NCBI RefSeq assembly: GCF_051020765.1
Contig: NC_134941.1
Location: 10,602,001-10,666,000 of the forward strand
Source of the DNA: Lasioglossum baleicum
Lineage: Eukaryota; Arthropoda; Insecta; Hymenoptera; Halictidae
Length of the DNA: 64,000 bases
Reading direction: 5' to 3'
Below, piece by piece: positions 41,100 to 49,807 of this stretch (the first letter of the stretch is position 1; every line of letters begins with the position of its first letter). The notes beneath the pieces are model-generated. The model had not been told where the DNA came from and did not search any database. It saw only the letters and a list, made by a program, of their open reading frames with translations. The position numbers were made by a program, and so were the translations under genes.

Positions 41100-42108
41100 T
41101 TTGGTGGCAGTACGCAGGAGAATCGGTGAGCAATGTCCCGGAACGAACTTTTCTGGCGAATCCAGTGAGATTCGCAGCAAATTGTAAACGTACTCAGTAA
41201 ACGCGTACATTACAATATTCGTACATTAGTGTTTATTATTATTATATACTGACTCCCGTGGCAACCCCGTACGGTTGGTCCAGGTCATCGCCGTTGTGTT
41301 CTCATATGCGTTTGTATTTGTTTATGTTTGTGTTTGCGTGTGTCCGTTTTTAAAAGTACCACTTCTTCCACTTTCCTTAAAATTAAATCTCACATTCATA
41401 TAGTTATCTGTAAAACCGCGATTAAAATATCTCCAGATATAATATACTGTATATATATAATATGTATATATATATATATATATATAATATATGTATAATA
41501 ATTATAATAGGTAAAATTCTGTTCAGTAACTCTCTGTACGGTGTACCACTGTGTGTCTATCGTGCTCTACGCCTTCGAAAAAAATGAAAAAAAAATAAGA
41601 ATAACGCACATTCGTATCTGTTCTTTAGCGCACACGTGTATATAGAATTCCTTGAATGACTCCCCCCCAACCCCTCCCGATCCCCAATTGATCTTGATGA
41701 TAGTTCGAATTATCTTAATCGATACAGATGACTTTTTTGCTCGGATATTCGGTCGTTTTATCAAAAAGTTTTCAGTGACTGTATGTCTGTGTGTATCGTG
41801 TATGTGTACGTGTATGTGTGTTGTTGTTTGTAAATCGTTCAATAATTAGAGCGTTCTCCGTTTGCTCGAGTATATTTTTCCATTGCGGCGGTGTGCGCTC
41901 GCGTACCCTATCCTCGTTGACGATTAAAAGTACGTTTAATTAATAAGAATCGTGTTTCGTGTCGGCGAACCACTGGATCGACGTCCAGCTCCACTTGTTC
42001 GATTTTTTACTATCAGCCTTCGACGATGTTCATCCTCCGTCTTCACGGTTTCCTCTTGCTCTCTTCATCGTTCCTCTTCGTCTGACTCTTCACGGCTGGA
42101 CCAGCTAC
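41100..42108 (-). other. enc: Probable enc 3' UTR
   Basis: Downstream of the enc stop there is no competing gene. The stretch includes a (TA)n microsatellite (about 41448-41490), and an AATAAA on the minus strand (tttatt at about 41232) that could end a UTR of about 0.9 kb. Other AATAAA sites lie further on, so the true end is not fixed. Confidence 0.4.
41448..41490. repeat. (TA)n microsatellite
   Basis: An almost pure alternating TA run interrupted by a few G bases, within the presumed 3' UTR of enc. Confidence 0.85.
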
Positions 42109-42158
42109 CTAATATTGTACCAGTTGATTTCGACGGGTGATTGTCACCTTCACGGTCC
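42109..42158 (-). CDS. enc: enc terminal coding exon 15
   Basis: A strong acceptor (TTGTTCTGATCTTGCAG) about 1.07 kb downstream of exon 14 opens GTVKVTITRRNQLVQY and a TAG stop at 42111-42109, in the phase exon 14 requires. It is short, so its identity rests on splice signal and phase alone; another last exon further downstream is possible. Confidence 0.6.
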
Positions 42159-45100
42159 CTGCAAGATCAGAACAAATTACATCTGAGAGCAGCGTTGGCC
42201 GATTTCCACGCTCTTTGTCTTCGTCACATACAATGCCGGTGAGTTTTGCTGTTTTCTTTTTTTTTTGTGCAAATCACGACTGCGATTAGGAGTACACTGG
42301 GTGTATAGAGTGTTCTACTATCGGCAGAAAATATCTGAATATCGAGACAGACCATGAACGGTCGATCTAAACGAATTTGAGTAGCTTCGCGGGCTGTGTA
42401 AATTACCAAATTGTTATTGGTAAACCATTTACCACGAGAATCGTGCGATACAAAGCTACACAGTCCCACTCAAACAGAAAAGATAATAAGAAATTAATTA
42501 ACTGTGCGGAAACGACATTCACTTCGACTAGTCTGAAGGCATACTTTTGCATAGTACAGTATTTCCTCGCTTCAGGTTCCACTTCGATTTAAAATATGTT
42601 TCTTATAGCGAATTTAAAAAATCGAACATTACAATGACATACATAACATACAATGATAAAAATGACAAAAACCGCGAGATTATAGAGAGAAAATACTGTT
42701 ACATCGCCTTTGCGCAAGAGCGTGTAAGCGGACAGTGCACTGTTGTATCGAAAATGCTCAGAAAATTGAAGCTTCCCACATTGTTTATAACAATAAACAG
42801 TCACAGGTTGGTGTAGTGAATCCCATTTGTCAAAATGGTAAAACAGGAAGCATCTTTCCAGGCATACTTCCACACGAACAAATATCGACCAGAAGCGAAC
42901 TGAACGCGGTGTGAAAGAAGCGCCTATGGTAAACGATGTGGTTTTTATAACGTGTTCGTTGTAGTATTTGATTACTGATGAAGATTCTGTACCTTAGATC
43001 ATATTGTCTTCCACAGGTCTCGCTTTTAAGGGGATACACAAGAGATACGTGTCAAAAGTTGTGTTACATTTCGTTTCTTTCTTTCTTTCGTAAGCGGAAC
43101 AAAAAGAGGTTGAAAACGTAAATAGAGAAAGAAAGAGAGAGCTTTCCAAGCAGAACGTACCGAAACGAGCCGAACATCTAATTCTTATTGATTCTACATC
43201 CCCGTGTCAATGATCGATCCTTACCTTCTCTGAGATCTTTCGGCACGTTGGACGAGAGCGACGGCATGGAAGGAGTTTGATAAAGATTGGGCCGTGGGCC
43301 TGTCGGTGGCAACGGTGTTACTTTGGACCTGATCAACAAGTTACCATCAACAATCATAAAAATTAAACCACTTCGTTAACACTGAAATATTGATCAGACA
43401 TGTTAGCAACGAAGCCTTACCTCTGTTTACGAATTTTCTGATTTCTGCCATCGAACGAGGTGGGAGTGCCAGCGCCTGAGGTGTTCGACGAGTACGAAGG
43501 CGGTCGATACGGTCGTGGACAACCTTGAACAACAGGTGGTGATGGTACTGGTGCATACTGCAGTCGCGGATTAGCTGGTACTCCGGGATGCATCAATCTC
43601 ATATCCCCTAGAAACGATGTAGGCGTCGATACATCTTAACAATAATTCAAGGGATCATTCACAACAAGAGGGTTGTATACCTTGAACAAGATGGACACCC
43701 TGGTACATTGGCAGTGGGTAGCGTGGTTGGGGTTGTGCGCTTCTGTCCCCGCTCCCACTTCCGAACAGCTCGTGTGCTGGAGTCGGCGACCTGCTGGTCC
43801 TCTGGGAGTTACCTGGCGTCGAAGCTCGAACACTAGCAACGACCTGCAAGTAGATCGACATTTTAACACACCCTGTTGGTTTCGAATAATTTACCAAAAC
43901 GACCCAGGCGCGAAGAGTAATGCTTACAGGACCGTTTTGCCTGATAACGAGATTGGGAACCAGCGCAGGAGTCATGTAGGTTCCAGGTGGCGCGGGGGAT
44001 GCGCCATTGTGCCCGACTTGATGACCGAACGTTCCATTCGACACCATCGTTGGCGGCGCATAGTTGCCTGAATTGACGTACATCAACGGCATCTGTGGCA
44101 TCTGTAACATTTCTCAGTTAGCATTAGCAGAGCTATCATTCCTAATTAGCTGGACAAAATTCATAACGTAATTCATAAAGTAATGTCTAGACAGTAAGAA
44201 TATGAACATTTCTCTGTCGATTAAACTCCCAAAGTCTTTTTTGTCGATAAAACTGTGTAAGGAGACAAAGGTTTTTTCGAATAACGCCCAGCTCTGGGAT
44301 ATAGATCTCCTGCTAGAGATCTCTAGACTGCTAACTGCACGAAGGCGGTCAATGAAGTACCTGATTGGAAGTCGGGGTGTTTGGGGGCGTGGGTACTCTG
44401 TACATGACAGGTTGTGGTTGTATCGCCGCTTGTCCTGGCGGGTAATACGTGGGGACCATGTGAACCGGTGGCTGGTAGCTGTATTCTCCCGGTGTCGGTG
44501 TCACAGCGGGCACCGAATTGTAAGGAACTGGGTAGCTGCCCACATAATTGGCTGAAATAGAAAATGTATAATTAAATAATCAATAACGGGAGGGACGCTT
44601 CCGAGAAGAGGAGCTCGACTCACAATTTGATTGGCTCGGAGGCGTCATAGTTTGCGCGTTAAAAGAATAATTCGTCGTGTATCTCTGTTGCTGGTGCAAC
44701 GGTTGCCTATCACCTGGACCCTGACTGACCGAAAGTGCTGTACCAGGCGGTGGTACAAAATACATCGTTTGTTGCGCCTGAAATAAGCATTACATTAACA
44801 ATATACCGAGTACCGAGCCCTTTAACGCTCCACCTACCAGAAAATATTCTTTTAAATATTTATTCTCTAACTAGTTATAGCTATTGGAATCCTCAACGGT
44901 GAATCGCACAATTTGAAAAACTATTGAATATTCACCGATAGGCAGTTAAGACAGTCAGTCGTTATAACAAGTATACCGGGACTGAGTTTGGCGGCGGCTG
45001 CCAATAGTTCTGCGGCATAGACTGCACGTTTTGAACCGCCTGATGCGTAGACGGTTGCGGTTGCGGGTAAGAATGCGGTGGCGTCGAATGATTATCACCG

Positions 45101-48100
45101 GACAGACGCTGATCGTAGATACTCATACCCATAAAATATCCAGACAGTTCCGTTATTTCCTAAAGTCAACAACACCATTGTTCTAACACCTGAATTAGTT
45201 ACCATACGTGTAGTGTCAGCAAAATCAGTGGTCCTCAACCATTTTCTAGACACACCCCTCAATCTTAAAAATAGATTCATGGAAAAATTATAAATATTCC
45301 AGGTTGAGAACCACCGACCCAAACGCTTGTTACCGTTGTCTGCGACACTGGTCCTTGTTGCACAGGTACTGCATAATTCGCGTAAACCGAGTTCTGATTA
45401 AATACATCCCCTTGGCCGTTATTCTGTACATTCGGCTGACCCTGGTTCGGATGAGGAGCCATCATCACAGTCTGCTGCCCTACTGGGGTTGGATAAACAC
45501 CCGGGTTGTACGATTCTGAGGTAGGTATGTATGTGGTGTACGGTTGAGCCGTTTGGTTGTGGTTACAAGATTGCATCGTCGACAACGACTTGACTAGAGT
45601 TTGTTGCTGTGGCTGGTGTTGTTGTTGTTGTTGCTGCTGTTGATGCTGATGATGATGTTGATGCTGCTGCTGCTGTTGATGCTGCGGTTGATGTTGTTGC
45701 TGCGGGGGCTGCGGCTGATGCTGAAGCTGTGGATTCAGCTGGGGAGGTGGCGTGTACGGTAAACTAGGCGAGGTCGCGGTGTTCGTCACGTGGGTGACCG
45801 TCGTTGCATTACCACCGTTGTTGTTATTATTGTTGCTGTTGTTGTTGTTTTTGTTTAGCTGCGACCTCTTTCGACCCTCGTTCCTCCCGTTGTTATTGAT
45901 CAACTTGGATGGCTCGGACGGTTCCGTGTTCTTCGGTGACACGGCGTTCCTGTCGTTCTCGTGCGGCGACACAGCAGCGGTATAAAACTTTGGCGGGTTC
46001 TCCGGGTCGAAACGGTATATCGAGCCGTCCGGATTCGTGTACGGCTGGTTCGTCTGCGGGTTGATGATTATGCTACCGGGCGGCACGCTGGATATACTGG
46101 TGACCGCCCACATCACCGTCTGGTTGCTCGACTCCGGCGAGGCGAGGTCCTGACTAGATACTTGGGTGTGGCTGCACGTCATGTTCGCAACCGGCGATGG
46201 CGACGGCGACGGGGATATCGTCGTGTCGCTGCGCTGACTCTGCGACTTATAGCCACTGCTCGAGGGGCTCAGTCGTGAACACATGCTAGCACCTGAATCT
46301 GCAACCGAGAAGTCCATCCTGTAGACAAGATTCTAATACGCTGCTTACAAGAATATACAGGGTCCTCCAAAAGTACCGGAAACGTTGAAAATTTTTTCCC
46401 TGTTTCTGAGATAATCGAGCTTTCCACGACTTTCGGGGGACCCTGTATCGTAATGAGAAGAATAGCAAACCTTGCTTCATAAGACGAGCACCAGCGCTAT
46501 GCGTAGATGTGACACTGTCCCCTCTGGACAGCATGCCTCTGGTATAACCACCGAAACTGAACGATTTGGAGACAGACGGCCTTAGAACTCCGCTCCGACA
46601 GGATTCCCTCCCGTCGAAGGACTCGCCTTTCATCAACTTCGTTTGCCTTAAAAATTAACAACCATTTTATTCCTCTTCTCTCGATCAATTCTCCTACAGC
46701 AAACACGTGAGCATGTCCAATGCATTTATTCACCTCATCATGTGGTCCGAAGGATGCAGCAGACGGTATCTGGCAGAGTCAGAGCTCTCCGAAGAGGACC
46801 AGTACGGCCAGGAATGAACTTCATTGCTGTCTCCACTGTTATCCTTGAATATCCTTCGCCTGGCACGCTCGTACTCCTCCTCCCGTTCCTCGAAACTCTT
46901 ACTTTGCCGGCAATAGTCTCCAGACAATCTATCAGGCGATTTAAAATTGAAGTTGTCCTCGAACGAGCTCGAGTCTCTTTTCAAGATACTTCTACGCGGC
47001 TCCTCCGACAGGATCAGATCGTCCCTGATGTGCTCCTTGAAACGGGTGTTCGGGATCCGCATGTTCTTCGTCCTGGTGACTACTACGCTTGAACCAGACT
47101 GATCCACGTTGTGCTCCATGCCGAAATAAGCAGCCACACGGTGCACCAGCATCCTGTTGTACGAGGACATGTTCGGGAACTTGTGGCAGACCTTCTGCGT
47201 GTCCTTCGCGAACTCTATTAGATCCTTCTCGATTTTCAATAGGACCGTGCGGTCCTTCTGGTTACGATTTATGGTCTCCGCGATGAAGTGCTCCAAATCT
47301 ATGCCGGTGCTGTCTGTGTACAGCTCTGTGCTGCTGTCTGTGAATAGAACAAGTGGAAGAATTGATCAGAACCCGGCTGAATTCTAGAAGTAAATTCTCT
47401 TTTGTATTTTACAACTTGTTTGAACATCGTACTAGATGAGTAGACAGCGGATTTTATGCATTTATAACAAAAATGAGTAGATGTGAGTTAAAACAGTAAA
47501 AACATTATTTTCAACCTATTAACCATATTGGACAGAAAATAAATATCTATTTCACTTCAGTTTGTTGCAATTCACGTGGGAAATTTATATTTCACGTAAA
47601 GATCCGCTGTCTATTGAGAAGTTAGCGTATCGTGTGATAAGGAATCTCAGTGAATTCTTAGGCCAAAGCTCAGACCTCTGGACAGACATGGTGAAGCACT
47701 GTCGAAACTGCCTTGGGACGAGTTCTGGTGCCTGAGCTTGTGCCTGGAACCCGGTCTGCTCACGGAGAGAGTGTTCCCGCATTGCGTGCCGCACTGATTG
47801 TTGCATATGTTCAGGGAGTTCGGTCGACGTTGCTCCGACTTCTGATTGTTCTGATTGTTCTGGGCCAGGTTGATGCTCTTCGGCGAGTGCTGCAACGCCT
47901 GGCCGGACTTCGTGGGCGACACGGGCGTCTGTAGCAAGCCGGGCCGGTCGTTTTGATTGTTCTTCACGCAGTTATTGCATTTCTGAATCACGTTCGAACC
48001 GGTCATCTTGGAACGCTGGGACTCCGACTTATTGCCGTTCGTAGGAGATGTGTTATTCTTTGGTGAGTGAACTTGAGAAGGACTAGATTGACCTGGAAAT

Positions 48101-49421
48101 AGAAATCTGAAGTTACTGTCCCGCTCGCGAATCTGCTGAATAGCTAAGACCATTTCCAAGTTACCATTTCGTGACGGAGCTCGACAGGTAGGTGAAGTAG
48201 CCGTGTTGCGCATCTGCTTCGGGGACTGGTTCGGGCAGAGATTGCTGTTGAACATTGGCTCGTTGTTGTTGAGCTTGGCGTTGGTAGAATTAGGAGACAG
48301 GTTGCCAGCGTGCTTTCTCTCCCCGTCCACCGACTGAGGACTGTGCGGAGAAGACGAACCGTTGTGTGGCTCCCTCGGGGGAGACGTCGACTCTCTCATG
48401 GCATGACTCCTGACCAGCAACTTTACCTTCGCAAAAATACATCATCCAATTAGACAATCTGCTGTTTGTACGATTGATCGCCGATTTATCGAGACGTACC
48501 CTATTACGAAAGTTCTTGTTCTCAGTGTCGGCCTTGTCGGGTGGGCAGGAGGGCGAGGTACGATGAAGCGAGGGTAAAGAGCCGACATTGGAATTGGCAT
48601 TCCCGTCTATCATATCCGACTCTGAGTTGCTCTGATATGACGCGTTCGGGCCACCTATGACGAAGCCTTGCCTGGAAGACGGCAGTGAGGGCATTCCTCC
48701 TCCCACGACCACCGTGGGACTCTCAGGTCGGCTGTGCGACCTGCTGCCTTTATGCACCACTATGCTTGGTACTGCAACAACCAAATGGAACTCTGCTGGA
48801 TCTCTTTTGACGTGATCGGCTGGGAGTAGCACTTAAGGATTGTCGGGAGATTAAACAATTAACGGAAAGCGATGATCTCGTGGCGACGATGCTTGGACCC
48901 ACAAGATCCAAAGGGATTTCTAAGCTTCTTGTAACTTCGGTCTGGATAAGTCCAAGCACTGTCTTCGAGAGATCAGTCGAAGGATGGCACAATCAACAGA
49001 AAGCGACAATTTCTTTGTGACAATGCTTAAACCTACCTAGACACCCTTACTATACCGAAATGACTCACCGACTACCTAAAGTCCTAAGAGCAGCCAGAAT
49101 CTTCCCTGAGTCTAGGTAGCTCTAAGCACTGCTTCGGGAATTTGTTGAACTAGTCAATTCGAGGCAACTATAGCAAAGGTGAGCATCGCAGTTGGACTGG
49201 GTGGTTAGCGAGAGTGTTGAAGCTCCTGGACGCGATTCACAGTTCGACGTGGAAGGGACTTTCTGGGAACTGACGTGAATTGTATGCACAGCTCGCCGTA
49301 GACGGCTAATAGCGGCCGTGAATCACTATGCGGAGGAAGGACACAAGGTGTAGGAGCGGCGAGGGGCTCGGGACGAAGACGAAAAATCGTGTGAGCAGCA
49401 CTTACTCTCCAGGCGGGCCAT
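42109..49421 (-). CDS. enc: Encore / R3H domain-containing protein (R3HDM1/2 orthologue), complete coding region
   Basis: Fifteen coding exons on the minus strand: 49421-49406, 48771-48500, 48426-48165, 48092-47676, 47337-46734, 46646-46471, 46298-45334, 45159-44977, 44777-44624, 44551-44361, 44101-43928, 43843-43681, 43607-43421, 43328-43225, 42158-42109. Phases agree at all fourteen junctions and the sum is 3,918 nt, 1,305 aa plus TAG. Order: a Ser-rich N terminus with VPKL-type basic stretch KLLVRSHAMRE; an Asn/Gln-rich segment; R3H domain (about 337-410) with the RxxxH motif RMLVH (384-388) in NRMLVHRVAAYFGMEHNVDQ; a SUZ-like segment around SILKRDSSS (439-447); the motif INPQTNQPYTNPDGSIYRF; a poly-Gln/His tract (about 770-815); and a long Pro/Gln/Tyr-rich C terminus. 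R3H and SUZ domains bind RNA. Drosophila Encore acts in germline division and oskar/gurken regulation. The family assignment is firm; the extreme C terminus is less certain. Confidence 0.88.
43225..43328 (-). CDS. enc: enc exon 14
   Basis: The acceptor is TTGTTGATCAG and the donor GTAAGGAT. It encodes SKVTPLPPTGPRPNLYQTPS and ends NVPKDLRE. Reading through the donor would add about ten residues before a stop, an alternative C terminus if intron 14 is retained. Confidence 0.83.
43421..43607 (-). CDS. enc: enc exon 13
   Basis: The acceptor is CATCGTTTCTAG and the donor GTAAGGCT. It encodes GDMRLMHPGVPANPRLQYAP, RPPSYSSNTSGAGTP and a basic NQKIRKQ, leaving AG to form Arg. Confidence 0.86.
43681..43843 (-). 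CDS. enc: enc exon 12
   Basis: The acceptor is ATCTACTTGCAG and the donor GTATACAA. It encodes VVASVRASTPGNSQRTSRSP, a Ser/Gly patch and RYPLPMYQGVHLVQ; the leftover G gives Gly with exon 13. Confidence 0.86.
43928..44101 (-). CDS. enc: enc exon 11
   Basis: The acceptor is AAATGTTACAG and the donor GTAAGCAT; 58 codons, phase 0 at both ends. It encodes MPQMPLMYVNSGNYAPPTMV and ends LVIRQNGP. Confidence 0.86.
44361..44551 (-). CDS. enc: enc exon 10
   Basis: The acceptor is TTTCTATTTCAG and the donor GTACTTCA. It encodes NYVGSYPVPYNSVPAVTPTP, QPPVHMVPTYYPPGQ and VPTPPNTPTSNQ, a Pro/Tyr-rich low-complexity region in frame with both neighbours. Confidence 0.87.
44624..44777 (-). CDS. enc: enc exon 9
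   Basis: The acceptor is ATGCTTATTTCAG and the donor GTGAGTCG. It encodes AQQTMYFVPPPGTALSVSQG and ends MTPPSQSN, with a leftover T that gives Ser with the next exon. Confidence 0.87.
44977..45159 (-). CDS. enc: enc exon 8
   Basis: The acceptor is TTGTTGACTTTAG and the donor GTATACTT; phase 0 at both ends, 61 codons. It encodes EITELSGYFMGMSIYDQRLS and a Pro/Gln-rich tail ending QPPPNSVP. The LSGYFMGMSIYD block is conserved-looking and supports this exon despite its short ORF. Confidence 0.87.
45226..45315. mobile_element. About 90-bp hAT-like MITE in enc intron 7, next to the donor site
   Basis: The left end CAGTGGTCCTCAACC is mirrored by GGTTGAGAACCAC on the right. Starts of the CAGTGGTTCTCAACC kind are typical of hAT-type elements. 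The right end lies about 18 bp inside the intron from the exon 7 donor. A convincing 8-bp target duplication is not visible. Confidence 0.6.
45334..46298 (-). CDS. enc: enc exon 7 (NPDG motif and poly-Gln tract)
   Basis: The longest exon, 965 nt. The acceptor is CTCGGTTGCAG and the donor GTAACAAG. It encodes SRLSPSSSGYKSQSQRSDTT, the conserved INPQTNQPYTNPDGSIYRF block, a poly-Asn run, a proline-rich stretch, a Gln/His-rich tract, then TTYIPTSESYNPGVYPTP. Long Gln/Asn tracts are typical of insect Encore and of RNA-granule proteins generally. Confidence 0.92.
45596..45735 (-). repeat. enc: Gln/His-codon trinucleotide repeat inside enc exon 7
   Basis: The coding strand runs as mixed CAG/CAA/CAT/CAC codons giving Q and H runs. 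Interruptions are frequent, which would stabilise length. A second in-frame tract of Asn codons lies at about 45826-45858. Both are likely to vary in length between individuals. Confidence 0.9.
46357..46446. mobile_element. 90-bp miniature inverted-repeat element in enc intron 6
   Basis: The ends are ATACAGGGTCCTCCAAAAGT on the left and the complement of ACTTTCGGGGGACCCTGTAT on the right, giving an imperfect TIR of about 20 bp. Both flanks read AT/TA. It has no coding capacity. The acagggt start recurs in other elements of this window. Confidence 0.75.
46471..46646 (-). CDS. enc: enc exon 6
   Basis: It encodes QTKLMKGESFDGRESC, SVSKSFSFGGYTRGM and ends GARLMKQ. The acceptor is AATTTTTAAG and the donor GTTTGCTA. 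Incoming AG plus G gives Arg; outgoing leftover G gives Asp. A Ser-rich SFSFGGY patch follows the SUZ-like segment. Confidence 0.88.
46734..47337 (-). CDS. enc: enc exon 5 (R3H domain and SUZ-like segment)
   Basis: The acceptor is TTCTATTCACAG and the donor GTGAATAA. It encodes DSSTELYTDSTGIDLEHFI, the R3H domain (NRMLVHRVAAYFGMEHNVDQ, then NMRIPNTRF), SILKRDSSS of the SUZ-like segment, and a charged EREEEYERARRRIF stretch. This exon carries the diagnostic evidence for the whole gene: the block around RMLVH and AAYFGM matches the vertebrate R3HDM pattern closely. Confidence 0.95.
47441..47613. mobile_element. 173-bp MITE (TAGACTGCGG family) in enc intron 4
   Basis: The left end is TAGACAGCGGATTTTATGC and the right end is the complement of GTAAAGATCCGCTGTCTA. 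The TIR is about 17 bp with a few mismatches. Terminal TA dinucleotides suggest a Tc1/mariner-type TA target. Non-coding. Confidence 0.75.
47676..48092 (-). CDS. enc: enc exon 4 (Asn/Gln-rich, pre-R3H)
   Basis: The acceptor is TTTCTATTTCCAG. It encodes a polar low-complexity segment (GQSSPSQVHSPKNNTSP, then CNNCVKNNQNDRPG and NNQCGTQCGNTLS) ending SPCLSR. The donor GTCTGAGC is non-optimal. The leftover G makes Asp with the next exon. The 72-bp intron before it could be read through in frame, so an isoform with that insert is possible. Confidence 0.82.
48165..48426 (-). CDS. enc: enc exon 3
   Basis: It starts VKLLVRSHAMRESTSPPREP. The VRS block resembles the conserved basic stretch near the N terminus of R3HDM proteins. 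The upstream intron is only 73 bp and its acceptor (TTTTTGCGAAG) is weak, but the frame change across it is needed and restores a continuous protein. The donor is GTAACTTG. Confidence 0.82.
48500..48771 (-). CDS. enc: enc exon 2
   Basis: The acceptor is GGTTGTTGCAG and the donor GTACGTCT. It encodes PSIVVHKGSRSHSRPESPTV, a Gly-rich patch, a Ser-rich low-complexity stretch and ends ENKNFRNR. Incoming phase 1, outgoing phase 0. Confidence 0.85.
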
Positions 49422-49456
49422 GTGTTAAATGCGTCATGGGGTTACGGTGCAGGACT
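49406..49456 (-). CDS. enc: enc first coding exon with short 5' UTR
   Basis: Coding bases are 49421-49406: ATG GCC CGC CTG GAG A, then donor GTAAGTGC. The leftover A joins TA of the next exon to give Ile, so the protein starts MARLEIPSIVVHKG. An in-frame TAA lies two codons upstream, which fixes this ATG as the start. A possible acceptor (CACCAGTTGCAG) puts the exon's 5' edge at 49456, or the exon may simply extend further. The upstream ATG at 49437-49435 is discussed under findings. Confidence 0.75.
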
Positions 49457-49742
49457 CTGCAACTGGTGGGTTCAAACAGGTGTAATTGGGTTAGTACGTG
49501 AATCGTTCGGGTGGCGTGCAGCTCGTGGGGCTGATACAAGGAGCCAGACCACTGCACGTCCACCTTCCAACATCGTACACTCTGGAAGCAGATACAAACA
49601 CAACGGTCAACGATTCTTCTTTTCAGTTTGCCCGAAAACACAGGATGCTGTTAAGTGTTAAACATGGCCGCACAGTTACAAACTCATTGCCGGGTGTCCG
49701 AGCGATCTTCAAGCGTAAAACAGGCTTTATAGCATACTATTA

Positions 49743-49807
49743 AGCTGCGTGCACACTGAACCAACGTCAAGCAATATTTTTGTTGGTGATTCAGTGTGGA
49801 CATAGCT
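49743..49807. repeat. Hairpin with hAT-MITE-like ends upstream of enc
   Basis: agctgcgtgcacactgaa is mirrored by ttcagtgtggacatagct over 65 bp. It lies about 320 bp before the enc start codon, possibly in the promoter or an upstream UTR intron. Confidence 0.55.

Larger units (their letters stand above)
42159..49405 (-). other. enc: Introns of enc (fourteen)
   Basis: Most introns are 72-338 bp; the exceptions are intron 1 (48772-49405, 634 bp) and intron 14 (42159-43224, 1,066 bp). All are GT-AG. Three of them (46299-46470, 47338-47675, 45160-45333) contain miniature inverted-repeat elements listed separately. Nothing else recognisable is visible in intron 14. Confidence 0.8.

Noticed and set aside
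43673..44071. Plus-strand ORFs opposite enc exons
   Set aside because: They are antisense shadows of enc coding exons 11 and 12.
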